From the NCBI RefSeq assembly GCF_014633365.1, contig NC_068346.1, positions 37,139,191-37,203,190 on the forward strand: 64,000 bases of DNA. Reading direction: 5' to 3'. The position numbers and the translations under genes are program-made. Origin of the DNA: Diospyros lotus. Taxonomy: Eukaryota > Streptophyta > Magnoliopsida > Ericales > Ebenaceae. Shown one piece after another: positions 45,573-58,975 of this stretch. Under the pieces are notes generated by a model. That model ran no database searches, was not told where the DNA came from, and saw only the letters and a list, made by a program, of their open reading frames with translations. Position 1 is the stretch's first letter. Each line of letters opens with the position of its first letter.

Positions 45573-48500
45573 AAGAGCATTCTCTGGATTTAAGTACTCT
45601 TTCCTCCATTAAGTCCCGTGACCAGTGCAGAGACAGACAGAGGGAGAGAGAGAGAATCCAGCAGATTCATGCTATTATATTATATATTATTATTGGTTTT
45701 GCTTCGTGGAACCCAAGTCCAAGTTGCAACTCCTTGCCCATCATTCTCGCTTTTGTCAACTTCCATCTTAACATTTTCTTCCTCAATTCTCTTCTTCCTT
45801 TCTCTCTTCCCTCGGCAAGGTTGGCAGGATGTCACACGGGTCACTTGATGGTTGGAACTGACTCTACTCGACTAACTTAAAACAGGGTGTTTCGCTTACC
45901 CTTTTTTTTTTTTAATAACTTTTAAGCTATTTAATTTTTAAATTAAAAGTTAGATAGCGTTTAAATTGATAATGTATTTGGATATAATAATATATCCGGC
46001 CTCTATCTCAATTGATAATGTGTTTGAATAAATGTATTTTTAACTATCAATTAATAATTATGTATTTGATTTGAAATAACTAATAAGTTATTAAAACTTG
46101 ACAAAAAGACTAAAATAGATATGGTATTAAATAATATAAAATTTTATTATTAAATATTAATAAATTATACATTTATATTAAAAATATATTAATACAATAT
46201 TACTATATGTATTATTTATGTTCATTATTATGTATTATAATATAATATATTGTTATATATATATACACACATACATACACGTAGTGGGAGAAGAAGTTTG
46301 GAGGAGATGAGAGTGGGGATCACGATGAGCAACAGTCGATGGGATGATAGACCCACCAACCCGACTACAGCGATAGCGACAGTAATAGCAAAAGCTTGAG
46401 TGAAAATGGGACCAGAAATGGACAAAATAGTGTAAATATTAAAAATATTTGAGGGCAAAATAGTAAATTAATTGGTCAATGCAATAGCTTTTCTTGCAAA
46501 AACTTGGGGGGGCGGGGGGACCAACTTTTTTCAAATGCTATTATTGTAGCGTTTAAGCTAATCAATATTGTCAAACACTTAAATGAAAAATACTATACAA
46601 CTTAAAAGATGCAGTCAACCCACTTAGCCAAACAACCTCTAAATTTCACTGACTTGTCATTTATATTCAATTTGATCACCTGATCATTGAAGCCAACCCA
46701 ACTATAGTAATTTAGATTTGTCTCAACTCGACATTTATTTTAACTAGGATCACTTGATCATTGGACCAACTCATTACTATAGTAATATATTAAGTTGGAT
46801 CAATTCACGTTGAACTTGACTCGACTCGTTATTATAGTAATATAGATTTAGTTCAATTCATCGTTTATATTGAGTTAATTAACTTGATCATTGAACTCGA
46901 CTCATTATTATAATAATTTAAATTTGACTCGACTTATTATTTTTATTATGTTGGGTCAAATTAAATGTTTTAAGATCTATCTAAGAGGTAGGCTTGGTTT
47001 AGGTCATAGGCAGGTAAACATGGCCATGGATTTGCCTAATTGAGCCTAATTAGATTTTGATTTTATAATAAAATTATGAATACATTCGTTTCAAATTTAA
47101 ATTATTGATATTTAATTTAATAATTATATAGTTAAGATCACAAATTTACAGTGATAATTACTAGATCTTGAATAATTTATATTTTATACATAATTTTACA
47201 CCTTTTTTATAATAAAATTTGTCATCCACACAAAAAGGCATAATTACTTTAAATTTTAAAAATATAAATAAATATGTATTTCATACACAACTGTTGATGT
47301 ATCTAATAATGTGAATAGCTAAATATCACAAATAGTTGCTGAATTTTGCACAAAAGTAAAAAAAGTGAGTGAACTTTGCAATAAAATACATATATAAACA
47401 CTGAATTTTGCATTAAAATATAAAAACATTAGGATTTTGTTAGATTCATTTAATGGCAATTGATGATAGTTAATAAATTATATGTTACATTGAAATTTAG
47501 TGACCTTTTAGGTACAAATTAAAGTTTAATGACTTTTTATACCTCAGTACATAGTTCGATAACCATTTATTTTATTTAGTCAATAAAATTTATGTTTTAT
47601 ACACCAAAAATTATAATTACTTTAAAAATTATAAATATATAAATAAATATATATTTCATACACAACCGTTCGCGTTCATGGTACGAAGTAAATCTTATAA
47701 CTTTATATATTTATAAAATTTAACGGTACTATTATGAATGAGTATCAATTATACTACTGTATGTTGTAATTTTTTTAAGCTTTTGATATGTATTTTGATT
47801 TTGACCTCATAACTGCTTTTCTTTGTATATAAAAAAATATATATCTTGTAAATTTTTTTTTATGGGGTATAGTTCGTTTCCCTTTAACGAAACAGGGTTT
47901 CACGTCGACAATAACAATAGAGATAATGTATAAGAAAATAAAAAATTCATATAAAATAAAATATCATGTCATTAAAGCTAAACGAGAGATCAAAAGTACT
48001 CATTTAACAAATGAGTTTATTATAGGATGGATACTAAAATATCTTTTAGCTCGAGATAAAGATAATCTTCACAAAGTGTGATTTAAACAAAAGAGTATCT
48101 TATAGCATTTATCATTAAACTCTCATTTATAAACAAATCTAATATAATAATCCCCTTAACACGAGCTATTTCCTATATAGTGTATAACTTAAGTTTTTAG
48201 GGCATAAATCGAGCGATCGGATAAGTAATATGTCGGTGTCAATTCGATGAATTATTAGTTTGATTATTGTCTTGTGCAAGAGCTAAATACTCTAATTTGT
48301 GATTTATCTCTGTTGACATAATCGAGGGCACGAATACCGAGAGTTGCGCAAATATGATCATCCCAATTGTAACCTAATATAGAAAAATATAAGATAGGCA
48401 ACCATGTTATCTCAATGCCACATGTTTTAATTTCAAAAAACTTAGGACATAATACTTACACTCATTTAAGAATCTTAACTCAAATTAATTCAAAACTTGT

Positions 48501-48929
48501 AAAATTAAGAGGAATCAACCAATTTTTCATTATATAAATGAGGCCGACTAATCTCATACTTTAATAATACAAAAGTATCAATAGATGAATTTAATGTCCA
48601 ACAATTTATACTACTTTTATTATTTTAGATAAATATAATATCTAACAATCCATACTATTTTTATTATTTCATAAGTTATTTTTTTTAAAAATTATTAACT
48701 TAAAGTATCAAAGTGACATCTTTTAAGGTAAATAATTACTTTTTTTTTTTTCTAACAAAAGTACAAAAAAGAAAACAAAATAAGCATTTCCCCTTACTGT
48801 GGCCGACCGTACCTAAATTCTACGTTGGTAGAAGAGTCCAAGGTTCGTATGCAGTTGTGGAAACTCTCAGTAGGCAAATGGTCTTGTAAATGCCTCTATA
48901 CTAGATAATACTCGCTCGAACAGCTACAA
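45573..48929. other. AT-rich spacer between the divergent ABCG and ABC4 genes
   Basis: The first ~300 bases are C/T-rich and probably carry the ABCG promoter and leader. From 45900 to 48770 the DNA is AT-rich with no recognisable gene. A G-run occurs at 46504-46518. A set of related lines repeating TTGATCA, TCGACT and ATTATTATAGTAA-like words at about 46670-46990 looks like a degenerate tandem region. Confidence 0.5.
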
Positions 48930-51900
48930 ATGGCAGCCTCATTCTGTAGCGTGATAATGCTTGGATCTGGTTTTGGGAAGCTTAGCAAAGACCTCTTGAA
49001 TCAGCAAGACACTGCAAGCTTGAGGTGATGTTCCATGACCCATCCGTTTCAATTGATTTGTGGTTACACAATCCGAGTTAGTTTCCATGTTATACGGGTT
49101 GCTCCTCTCTCTCTCTCTGTGTCTCGATTTCCACGGTGATGCTACATGATTATTGGGCAGATGTTTTAGGTTAGTTAACTATCGTTGTCGCACTTGCTTC
49201 TTGTTATGGATTTCCAATCGCAATTTGGTTGTAACGCTCATTTCTGCTTATCGAGAAGCTGAGGGTGAACAAGGGTTGATTTGAACTCTCTCTTTCTGCA
49301 ATGACTTATTTGCATCGTTCCTTATGCCTTATCACAGAAGCCCTTCTCCATATGCTGGCATACTACCCTGTTCATGGCCCAGCATTCAAACTGTTTTCAA
49401 TAGGACTCTTGCAAGGTGGTCGGAAGTCCAGCGGCAGCAACGATGTCAGGGGACTTCCTCCAGGAGCATGGCAGAGCACTCTATCAATAATTTTGACGAG
49501 AAAAAGGAAGACGTTTCTAGGGCTACCTTGATATGGAGGGCAATCAAATTACCAATGTACTCTGTTGCCTTGGTTCCTCTCACTGTAAGTTTCCTTCTCT
49601 TTTAATGGTATTCATAGACGTTAAAAATCAGAGCTTTCTCAAATTAATTATTTTTTCTTGTTGATAAAAGCCAAGAAGGATGAAGAGAAGTAAATTATAA
49701 ATTTATGCAAAGTCAGGTTACTTGAGGGTGAACCTTGATAGCAACGGTGAGATTGTTCTTTTGTGACTGGAAGGTCACTAGTTTGAGTTATGGAAACAAC
49801 TTATTTGCAAAGCAACAGTAAGGTTACATACACAAATGACTCCCTGACCTTTGCAAAGCGGGACCCTGTTGCACTAGGGACACTAACAGGCCACTCTGCT
49901 GCTGACAAATTGGTTGTTTTCTTTACTTCCTCCCTGTTTAATTTCTATTTGTTAATTTAGTATTATTTATCATTTTGTGCCTAGACAGATTTGCTTATAA
50001 AGACCAGTTTTGTCCATGCGTGCCCCATTTGCACTTCGATTCCCAATTTTTATTATCCATATACATACCCATTATTTTTTCTTTTAGAACCATAAATATC
50101 TATTAGCCATTCTTCTTTAACCCATTAAACATAAAATACATGGATTGCCCACATTTTAAATTGTAGATTTAAGTAGTTAGTGAGGAACTAGTGACTACAG
50201 ATTAGCACTTGTTCCGCTTTGCTACCTTTCACATCAACATTATTTCTCATCTTTTCTTGGATTTTCTAAATGCCTCCTCCCCCCTCCCCACACCCCCCCC
50301 CCCCCCCCCCAAAAAAAAAAAAAAGAGTTGAATCTTGGTTGAGTTGACATAATACTTTCACTTGTACTAGTTACTAATTGATCTCATCATGTCTAGTTGA
50401 AGTGTATTGCATGCACTTGTTTATCGTGTTTGCACTTGCAGGATTGTACATGTCTCATTCTTTCTAGTTCTGAATGCAGGTTGGGAGTGCTGCTGCATAT
50501 TTGCAGAACAGCCTGTATTCAGCAAAGAGATATTTTATCCTCTTGGCTTCCTCTGTTCTAATAATTGCTTGGCTAAATTTAAGGTAAGTTGACTTGTCAT
50601 TTTGTGGAATCCAACCAATTTTATATGATTTGAACACGAACAGTTAGCTTGAAAGATGAAGTGTAAAAAAAGATGTTATAATTCATCGGCAGTTGCATTT
50701 CATGTAAATTATGTAAAGTTAATGGTATCCTAGCAATGAAATATAGTAACGGTCACTATATGCATGATTGGACTAGAATGCAAAAGCAAGGAAGTGTGTT
50801 GGTATGCTCAAAACCACAATGGGGTCACTGCGAAGTTTGTTCTAGAATCACCACTCAAGTTCCTTGCTGATGCTAAATAGCTAGACATAGGTTTGTAGAG
50901 TTTACGCAAGTTTATTGAACTTGGTCAACTTGGAACCTTGAAAGTTATGAAGAAAAGCTTTACACAGGAGCCATCAAATTTTGTTCTGGAATTCTTTTCT
51001 CAATGTCATATATTATGGTTCATAGGCTCTTGAAGTCCTTTCTCCCTTTTTCTGCTCCATTATTTTTGTCCTCTTTACTCTGAGGATCTTCCCCGTGTTT
51101 TCATTTTTTTATTTTGTTAGAATGAAAACAATGGTGATTGGTTCCTTCCCGTGAGTTTGGGAAATATCAACAATACACTGATAGCTGGCATTCAACATCT
51201 ACAGAGTAGAATTATTTTTAACTTCTTTGCTGTTTGTGTAATATGTGCAGCAACGATGTTTATGATTTTGATACAGGAGCAGATAAGACCAAGAAAGAGT
51301 CTGTTATAAATATTGCTGGCAGGTAAGCTCCTGTCTAGTTTTCAATTTTCTATAACGAGACTATTCTTTTTTTATGTTGAAATTTGTTTGATCTATAAAA
51401 TTATCATTTTGTTAACTGTGCAACTGTTGCAATATTTGAAGCCGTACAGGAGTTCTATTGGCTGCCTGCATGCTACTTGTTCTTGGTTTCATGGGACTGG
51501 CTTGGGTATCTGCAGAGACTGGGAGTATGCGCTCAATCTTATTGCTATCTGGTGCAATTATTTGTGGCTACATATATCAGGTACTGAACATTCCTGTCAG
51601 TAAAGACAATCCCTGTTTAGAAATCCTGAAATGATTATAAAAATATTTATTGCTAGTAGGGGGGACTGACACGTGGAATTTCTTTTCCTTTTTTTCTTTT
51701 TTTGATAAGATTGGTGCAAACTTATCATTAGCCATCCAAAATAAAATCTGATTCATGATAAACTTGATCTGTTAACCCTGACTAGGTCTTCTGTTAGTCT
51801 TCTGAATTCATCTAAGTAGAAGTCAACCCATAATGTGTTTGAGCTTTTACAAGAAAAATGGGCATTCTTTGTCTGGCTTCTGGCCTTTCGTGCAACTGGT

Positions 51901-53338
51901 TAAAACTTAAAACCTCCTATACGCCCTTAACTACAGAACGTCTGAAGCCTTTTCCTTTACCATATGTGTGCGATCCATTGTTCCTATTTAATTTGTCATA
52001 GCGATAAGCATCAAAGACATCTAAGCTCTGCTTTACAAGTTGTTATTAAGTTTATTTTTTGGCTTGATGCAACTACGTATTCCGTTACTCAAAAACTTGA
52101 ATCTGTATTTGTTGCAGTGCCCGCCATTTCGGTTAAGTTATCAAGGACTTGGAGAGCCTCTGTGCTTTGCAGCATTTGGCCCCTTTGCTACAACTGCTTT
52201 TTACTTATTGCAGAGCAGCACAAGGTTTTAACAGTTGTTGAGAATTTTTAGCAATCTTGATTTTCAATTTCTTATGTCTTAATGAGTATTGATTTTTGGT
52301 GACTGTTACAGTGAGCTTCCCATAACTGGCACAATCCTTTCTGCATCATTCCTTGTTGGCATCACAACATCTCTAATCCTTTTCTGTAGTCACTTTCATC
52401 AGGTATCCTTTCTCTTGTTATAACCTTTCTCCCATTCAGTACTCCCACATTCCCCATTCAATTTATTGCTATGTCTGGTAATGCGATCTGTACAACTCAG
52501 GTAAAGGGAGATATTGCTGTTGGTAAGATATCCCCTTTGGTAAGTATGCTTGCATTGCACATTTAAAGAAAATCTATGAAACAGTTACCTTTACAGAACA
52601 TTTTACTTGCTTTGACAGTTCTTTTTTTTTTTTTTTTTTTTCATTTGGTGTCATCAAGGTTAGGTTTGGCACAAAAACAGGTTCAGAGATAGTGAAGGTG
52701 GCTGTGATGACTCTTTATTTGCTTCTACTTATTTCCAGTCTTAGCAGAGCCCTTCCTTTTACATGCATCGTGAGTATGCTTGTTTTATACACGCTTTCTG
52801 ATATTCAGTTTCACTCTACTACTGATACTTCCCATATTACCTGTGTTCTAATCGGAGCTCTGTTTCAGCTTCTTTGTTCCCTGACCTTACCCATGGGAAA
52901 ACTAGTTGTCAACTATGTCGAAGAGAACCATAAGGTGAGTGACAATTGCCTTCAGACTTTCAATTCTGATTGCCCTTCTGTCTGGCGTTTTCACCTCCTA
53001 TTGGTTGCATTGGTAGAACATTTAAGTGTCTAGATGGGCATGCCCATCTATCGTTCCAAAGATGCAATCCAAATGAATTGCCAGATTTTTAGTTACTTCT
53101 GAACACAACCAGACTGTGAAGTACCATGCTGAGTGTTAGATCCGTTGTAATTTGAACAAAAAGGATGCGTTTTCACATATTGTATTTGTATTCTGGTACT
53201 GATCATCCATTCTTATAGGACAATGCAAAGATCTTTATGGCAAAGTATTATTGTGTGAGATTGCATACCTTATTTGGAGCTGCGTTGGCTGCTGGACTGG
53301 TAGCAGCCAAATTGGTCCATGGGAGAAGCATCCTCTAA
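48930..53338 (+). CDS. ABC4: 1,4-dihydroxy-2-naphthoate phytyltransferase (phylloquinone synthesis, plastid)
   Basis: Eleven exons: 48930-49024, 49338-49584, 50480-50583, 51251-51322, 51442-51580, 52118-52224, 52312-52402, 52501-52539, 52659-52769, 52869-52934 and 53219-53338; 396 residues with all phases consistent. A plastid transit region (about 90 residues) precedes a UbiA-type membrane prenyltransferase. LIWRAIKLPMYSVALVPLTV opens the domain, SNDVYDFDTGADKTKKESV carries the first Asp-rich NDxxDxxxD motif, CPPFRLSYQGLGEPLCFAAF follows, and HFHQVKGDIAVGKISPLVR carries the second (D-x-x-x-G-K) motif. This matches Arabidopsis ABC4, the MenA homologue that joins phytyl diphosphate to DHNA for vitamin K1 of photosystem I. 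A 3' UTR intron (about 53359-53520) is plausible. The exon 1/2 junction in the transit region is the least certain. Confidence 0.93.
50293..50324. repeat. C-run followed by A-run in ABC4 intron 2
   Basis: About 18 C then 14 A. Such runs are prone to length error in assemblies. Confidence 0.9.
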
Positions 53339-53983
53339 GCTTTTCGGTTTGATGTCCCAAGTGAGTGCGATGATCTTGTGACGCTGTTTCTGAATCTTTT
53401 ATCCATTCCTTTCAATTCCAAAATTGATTAATTTTATATCAGGTTTAGAGATCTGTATATGCTATATTTCTCCACATTTTTCATGGAATGTGACACTAGA
53501 CAATCTCTTTGTTCTGGGCAGTCAGGGCTCTTTGCAGAAGCCGATCAGTGGAAGAGATGCATCTTACAGCTGATCCTAGAGGTAAGAGGTCACTGACAGG
53601 GCTCTTTCATGGCTGTTTACATCAATTGTAAAGGTTTAGTTTTCTTTTATTTGCTGCTGTGAACGAGCAGAAAAAAAACTAGAACCAAGCCCAAATTGGC
53701 ATTTTTGTTCCCTTTTAGGCTTAAACAATTTGCTAATCTGATGGGACTGGTGCAAAGATTTATTACAAAATCTAGGTATCTTATTTACATAACATAAACA
53801 TAGAACTCAAAAGGCAACAAACACCAGATAATTCTAGATAGACTGGTTCAAACACCACTCGGCGGCTTATCTAGTAAACTGCCCCTAAATTACAACACGA
53901 CTGCAGTGACAGACAACACGAACTAGTTACTGAGAAAAGCCAGACAACACAAACTACCAGAGAGCTACTGGCCCAAAACTTGT
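53339..53983. other. 3' flanks of the convergent ABC4 gene and RPS6 pseudogene
   Basis: The first half probably includes the ABC4 3' UTR with one spliced intron (donor CCAAGTGAGT near 53360, acceptor GGGCAG near 53520). I see nothing else. Confidence 0.5.
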
Positions 53984-55055
53984 TTATGCAGCAAGCGATG
54001 ACTCAGAAGCAACAGAGAGCTTGGATCTCCTCTTTGCCAAGCTCTGACTGCGCCATTCCCGCTGCTCTTTCAACCTGGTGGCCAGGAGCCTGTGGTACTT
54101 GGCTGCCTCGTCCTTGGCTTTTGCAATTCTCTTCTTCTTTTCTGCAATTCTTGCGCGCTTCCTCTGAGGGGCCGATGGAGTCACCATTCGCCATATTTTC
54201 AGAGCCTTGCTTAACGTATTTCCTGTGTTAGCCATGCAAAGTCACATGCTTATGCAATGTAGCCAAACACATATTCGCAGGACAAATGAAAGCAACATAT
54301 AAGGAACGTATGATTGTGCTAACTTGCAGAGAGTGCTGTACTTGGGGAAATCAATATACTTATGCTACTGTTGTCTTTTTTTGGTTCCCAAATAATTGCC
54401 CGATTGAACTTTAGGATATTCTAAATGTATGGCCATGGAGAGATTTTTGAGATGTGATCTGACAGGCTGTGGTAAAAATCACAAAAACAAAGCGTTGCCA
54501 AGCAGACAAACAAAACCTTTTTCGTTTTAATGACACGCACAAGCCCAATCTAACCTACTCAAGACAGTAACAAATGAAACAGAAATTGTGAAATAAACGT
54601 CCTTGTGTTGTGTGTGTGGCTAACCAAAACAAAAATAAAGCATGTTTTATAGAAAAACATCCCTTCTGTGAACAAATGCTTCAGAATCAGCTCCTATTTT
54701 AAATGGTCTTATCATATTTAGTGGATGAAATTGCACTTCAATAATGTTGCTGCAACTTCATGACTCGACTCCAGATGCTCAAAGCAAGGCAGCAAAATGA
54801 ACATTCCCCTTCCTTCCAGATTTCCAGCCTTCTGTATTTAAGAACTGAAAAGGCAGGAAGCAAGCAACTCTTCCAGATTTTGTAGAAAGGGTTCGGCGGT
54901 ATGTGTTGACATATTTCCGAACATCATCCTCTTTGGAAAGGTTGAAGAGCCTCCTAATCTTTGATGCCCTCTTTGGACCTCTCATCCTTGGTTTCTCTGC
55001 ATCAGTCAAACCAGGCAGATCATTCTCACCCTTCTTCACAATAACCAAAGGACCA
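53984..55055 (-). pseudogene. RPS6: ribosomal protein eS6 (RPS6), 3' exons of a broken copy
   Basis: Two exon-like segments on the minus strand. 55048-54869 codes for [38 protein letters not shown] and [20 protein letters not shown]. 54222-53984 codes for a diverged junction ([19 protein letters not shown]) followed by [20 protein letters not shown] and the C-terminal tail with a normal stop. eS6 is a 40S subunit protein of about 250 residues. The residues from about 20 to 115 should lie upstream but are not found before 58834, where only the first exons reappear. The intron between the two segments is kept, so this is not a processed copy. Mismatches at residues that are otherwise very conserved support a decayed gene. 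Confidence 0.8.
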
Positions 55056-55899
55056 TGCTACTTGTACAAGAGTTACATCTTAAACTACACACATACAAAT
55101 GACTAAAATATCTCTTGCACCTCACGTCTTGGATGAGGGATATTTTAATCATGCATTTTACCGCTTCACGATGCATTACTATCTTGAGTGGGATATTTTT
55201 GTCATTTTAATTGTATTGTATAGCTTAAAGAATACAAATAGCATTTTTCATAACGAACTTCAGAACAAAGAGGTCATGGCTAACAATTCATCCACGGACA
55301 GACTTCCTCTTCCTGTCACCTTTGTGTCTTACATAACCATGGAAGCATGTTGTCCCTGCCCAAATAAAAATTAAAGATTCTCAACTCCCAAAAGAAAATA
55401 ACACAAAACTTAGACTTAAAAATAACGAGACATGATGGTGGTGGTGGTGAAGAAAACTTCGGATACCCCTGCTGCCACAAATTAAGATGAGTGATCAGTC
55501 CATCACAACCAGTGAGGAAAATCTCAGCTTCATTCATTTTGAGTCAGAAGTTTTCTTCCAGTAAAAAAGAAAAATAACAATTAATCCTTTTGGTAAAAAA
55601 GACTAAGACTTCCAGTAATTTTTCTTTTTTAAAAAAAAACCCTCAATAACTAAAATGGAAGGGGAATTTGCAAGAAAGTTTAGACAGCAAAAGTAATTGG
55701 TAGGATCAAAGTTTTTAGTTTTTTTTTTTTTTTTTTTTATAATCCAGGTATCGGTGCTTACACTTTTCTAATCTTAGACCTATGACCCTCCTAAGAACTA
55801 TAGACATGTAAATTCGGATTTGATCTCAATTAGTAAAATCAGTATTGGCTCCAACTGACACACAATCCAATAAGGAATTAAATCACTTGCATCAAGTTT
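55056..55899. other. spacer with no recognised gene
   Basis: AT-rich with a T-run at about 55719-55738. It lies between the RPS6 3' exons and the AQR fragment, so one breakpoint of the rearrangement should be here. No element termini are apparent. Confidence 0.45.
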
Positions 55900-57330
55900 A
55901 TAGCATTTTAGGAGGCTATAAATGCTCTTCCCCTTTACCCAAATGAGCAGATAATGTGGGATGAAAGCCTTGTTCCAAGCATCAGCCACACTGGGGAAGG
56001 CTGTCTAGCACTCCCAAAACTTAATTTACAGTTTCTGACTCTTCATGATTACCTGCTTAGAAATTTCAACCTTTTCCACCTTGAGTCAACGTTTGAGATC
56101 CGGGAGGACATCCAAGAAGCTGTGCCACATCTCCTTGCTCATATTGGTAAACGAGGGAGAGACTGGTTTCCGTGGTTGGTCTAGAATGGCTGTGCCAATT
56201 AAAGAATTTAAGATTACTGAGGTAAAGCAGCCAAATATTGGAGAGGTGAAGCCAGCCCAGAAGTTACTTTCAGCATTTCTAGTTACAAAACTCAAATACG
56301 ATCTGAATGGAATGCCCTTAAAGAACACGATGTTCTCCTTCTACTATCTATTCGCCCTACATTTGAGCCCCTAAGTGCAGACGAATCTGCAAAAGCAACT
56401 GTCCCTCAGAAACTTGGTCTTCAATATGTATGTGGTTGTGAAATTATTGAGATCCGAGATGAGGAGGGAACCCTCATGAATGATTTCACTGGGAGAATTA
56501 AAAGGGATGAATGGAAGCCTGCGAAAGGTGATCTGAGAACTGTAACTATTGCTCTTGATACCGCCCAATACCATATGGATGTCACTGATATAGCAGAGAA
56601 AGGAGCAGAAGATGTTTATGGTAACTTCAATGTACTCATAAGGAGGAAACCCAAGGAAAATAATTTCAAAGCTATTTTAGAATCCATACGAGATTTGATG
56701 AATGAAACTTGTATAGTTCCTGATGATTGGTTGCATGATACATTTTTGGGGTATGGTAACCCTTCTGCAGCACAGTGGACGAATATGCCAGATCTCCTCG
56801 ATACAGTTGATTTCAAAGATACCTTCCTTGATGCTGACCATGTCACAGAGAGTTTTCCAGATTATCAGCTTGGTATTATCTTTTCCGTTTTTTAGTTTGT
56901 TGTGTAAAAATTTTGGAGTTAGGCTAGCTCTATCGCTGTGTAGTTTTTTGGCTTCATGTTATATGACTAAAGGTTTTTTCCTGTTTGTCTAGGTTTGTTT
57001 TATAAATTCCGATGGCACAGAAAACTTGTAACCAAATCCCCCTTTTCGAATTGCGCTTCCAAGGAATCTGAAAGGGAATGCTCAGGCCCTTCCTGGCAAT
57101 GAAAAGTCTTCTGTAACTTCAATTAACGATACTAATATGGTGGATGCCAGTACTGAGAGGGTAAAACTTATTGTTGAGGCTTATGTTCCTCCTGACCCAG
57201 GTCCATATCCACAGGATCAGCCAAAGCAGAATTCGGTCAGATTTACACCAATACAGGTACCAATGCATCTTGTCAGTGGTCTTGAAGAGATGGAGAGCAT
57301 TGTCAATTATAAAATTTATCAGGTATTATT
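55900..57330 (+). pseudogene. AQR: fragment of intron-binding protein AQUARIUS (spliceosomal helicase), motor domain missing
   Basis: The translation closely follows plant AQR/EMB2765 upstream of its helicase core: [68 protein letters not shown], then FTGRIKRDEWKPAKGDLRTV, DTAQYHMDVTDIAEKGAEDV and AAQWTNMPDLLDTVDFKDTF. It ends with YVPPDPGPYPQDQPKQNSVR-FTPIQ, where the ATP-binding core should begin. Instead it jumps to HLVSGLEEMESIVNYKIYQ, which belongs near the C-terminus. So the whole motor region (several hundred residues) is absent. There are several frameshifts and a nonsense codon (TAA at about 57030). It is opposite in strand to the flanking RPS6 pieces. Confidence 0.85.
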
Positions 57331-58833
57331 CTTTAACCTACTGTAAGACATTACATTTGTGTAACAAAATTCATTTTTCACCCACATAAATATGCTAAGA
57401 TACCTTAGTGGGGAATAGAGGATAAATTTTGTTATGATTTCGATGGTTGTGATTTAGCTGTTAGTTGATGCTATGCTTCTGCTGGACAAGGCTTAGTAGG
57501 ACGCCTGTAGCTTTCTGCATTCAATAAATTTAAGGCCCTTTTTATTCTTTTTTGTCTCTAAGAATCTTGGGAATGACAAGCCAGTTGATTGTGATGTTTT
57601 GGTACCAGCAGTTGTGTCCCAACATTGCTTCTTGATAATCAGGGTAGACTTCCATTGGCCTTCATTCCTCTTTTGACTTTTAATAATATCAGCAAGAGGA
57701 TGACCTTAAAGTGATTTTGATAGAAAATGGAGAAGAAAATGGAATTGGCTGCCAAATGACTTGCTGAGTGTTTTGTATGATCTTTTGCACAATCTAGAGG
57801 TTAACTAAGTTGACGGTTTGTTAAGTGAGGTGAATAACTCATTGGTTTTATTCTGCTGTCAACCCAAGGCTTTGAGAATCTTTATGAAGTGGATTTTGTT
57901 GTGGAACCCAAGTTCTGAGTTCCAAATGAATGCAAATCTGTACTTTATTATTGAAGGCATGACGGAAAATGTCCCAACATCTTAGTTACTGTTTTAGATG
58001 TTTTGACTATAGTGAATTCATGCCTTAAGTGTTTTGATTATGCCCTATTGCATTTGGTTGGTTTTATTTATTTTGATACCCCCGCCCCCTCCCCACCACA
58101 ACTTACACTCACACAAGAGATATTGCATTACATGCTTGATTTTGATGTAGAGCAGTAATAGGAATTTTTTTTTTTTCTTATCTCAAAGCCCAAATGATGA
58201 ACCGTCAGTTCGATTAGTTTTCTGCATACCCCTAACATGTACCTTCAATGGGTGCCACAAAGCAAAATGGTCTTCAGAATTTGGAGAGGTAGAACTAGGG
58301 CAGCGAACGAAAGAGAGGGAGGGAGAAGGCCGCGAAGAAGAGGGGTGGGCAGGTGGGCTTGAGCAATAGGCCCTTATAAATATAGATGTTTTCAATTTAT
58401 GGCTCTTAAGTAATGAAATTTTCATGGGCCCTGAAACAACCGCCTTATGGGCTTCATGAAAGGTCCGACCCTGTCTATATAGATGCAGAAGAAGTCTAAT
58501 GATGCAGGGATGTAGTAATAATTCGTGTCTTGCATACAATTGGAGCAATTATCTAGCAAATTCCCCACGTTTGAAGCGGTTTGATTTTGATAGGGCATTC
58601 AGTTTTTCATATTAAGAAACCTTACCAACACGTGGCAAACGATTTCTTCTCTAGAATTTGACAACTTAAAACATTTTCCTAAAGATTATATAAAACTATT
58701 TCTTTGCGGAACAGAAAAGAAAACGGGTTGGGAATTCATTATTTTCTCGGTAACCAAACAAAATTGGAAAACTACATAAACATTTGTGTGGATATAAAAA
58801 ACAAATATGTATATATATAAAGAGAGAGAGAGA
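57331..58833. other. spacer between the AQR fragment and the RPS6 5' exons
   Basis: No recognised gene. A minus-strand frame at 58183-58548 has no known domain. A GA microsatellite at 58820-58832 abuts the truncated RPS6 exon and marks the other breakpoint. Confidence 0.45.
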
Positions 58834-58975
58834 TCCTCATCGATTTCAAGCTTTCTCTGGCAGCCAATGGTTGGATTCGCTATGTTGAACTGCAAAACAA
58901 ATAAAATCAACACAAAATAAGCTTAAAATTTGAGGTAAAAAATTAGGGTTTATGGTGATGGAAAGCCACCTTCAT
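58834..58975 (-). pseudogene. RPS6: ribosomal protein eS6 (RPS6), 5' exons of a broken copy
   Basis: Exon 1 (58975-58970) is just ATGAAG followed by a GT donor. Exon 2 starts at 58889 after TTTTGCAG and codes for FNIANPTIGCQRKLEIDED, the conserved eS6 N-terminus. The coding match then stops dead at a GA/CT microsatellite with no splice donor. Position and strand fit the 5' half of the RPS6 copy whose 3' exons are at 53984-55055, but the middle of the gene is missing. Confidence 0.8.

Noticed and set aside
58183..58548. 121-codon minus-strand frame as the missing middle of RPS6
   Set aside because: None of the conserved eS6 middle-region landmarks are present.
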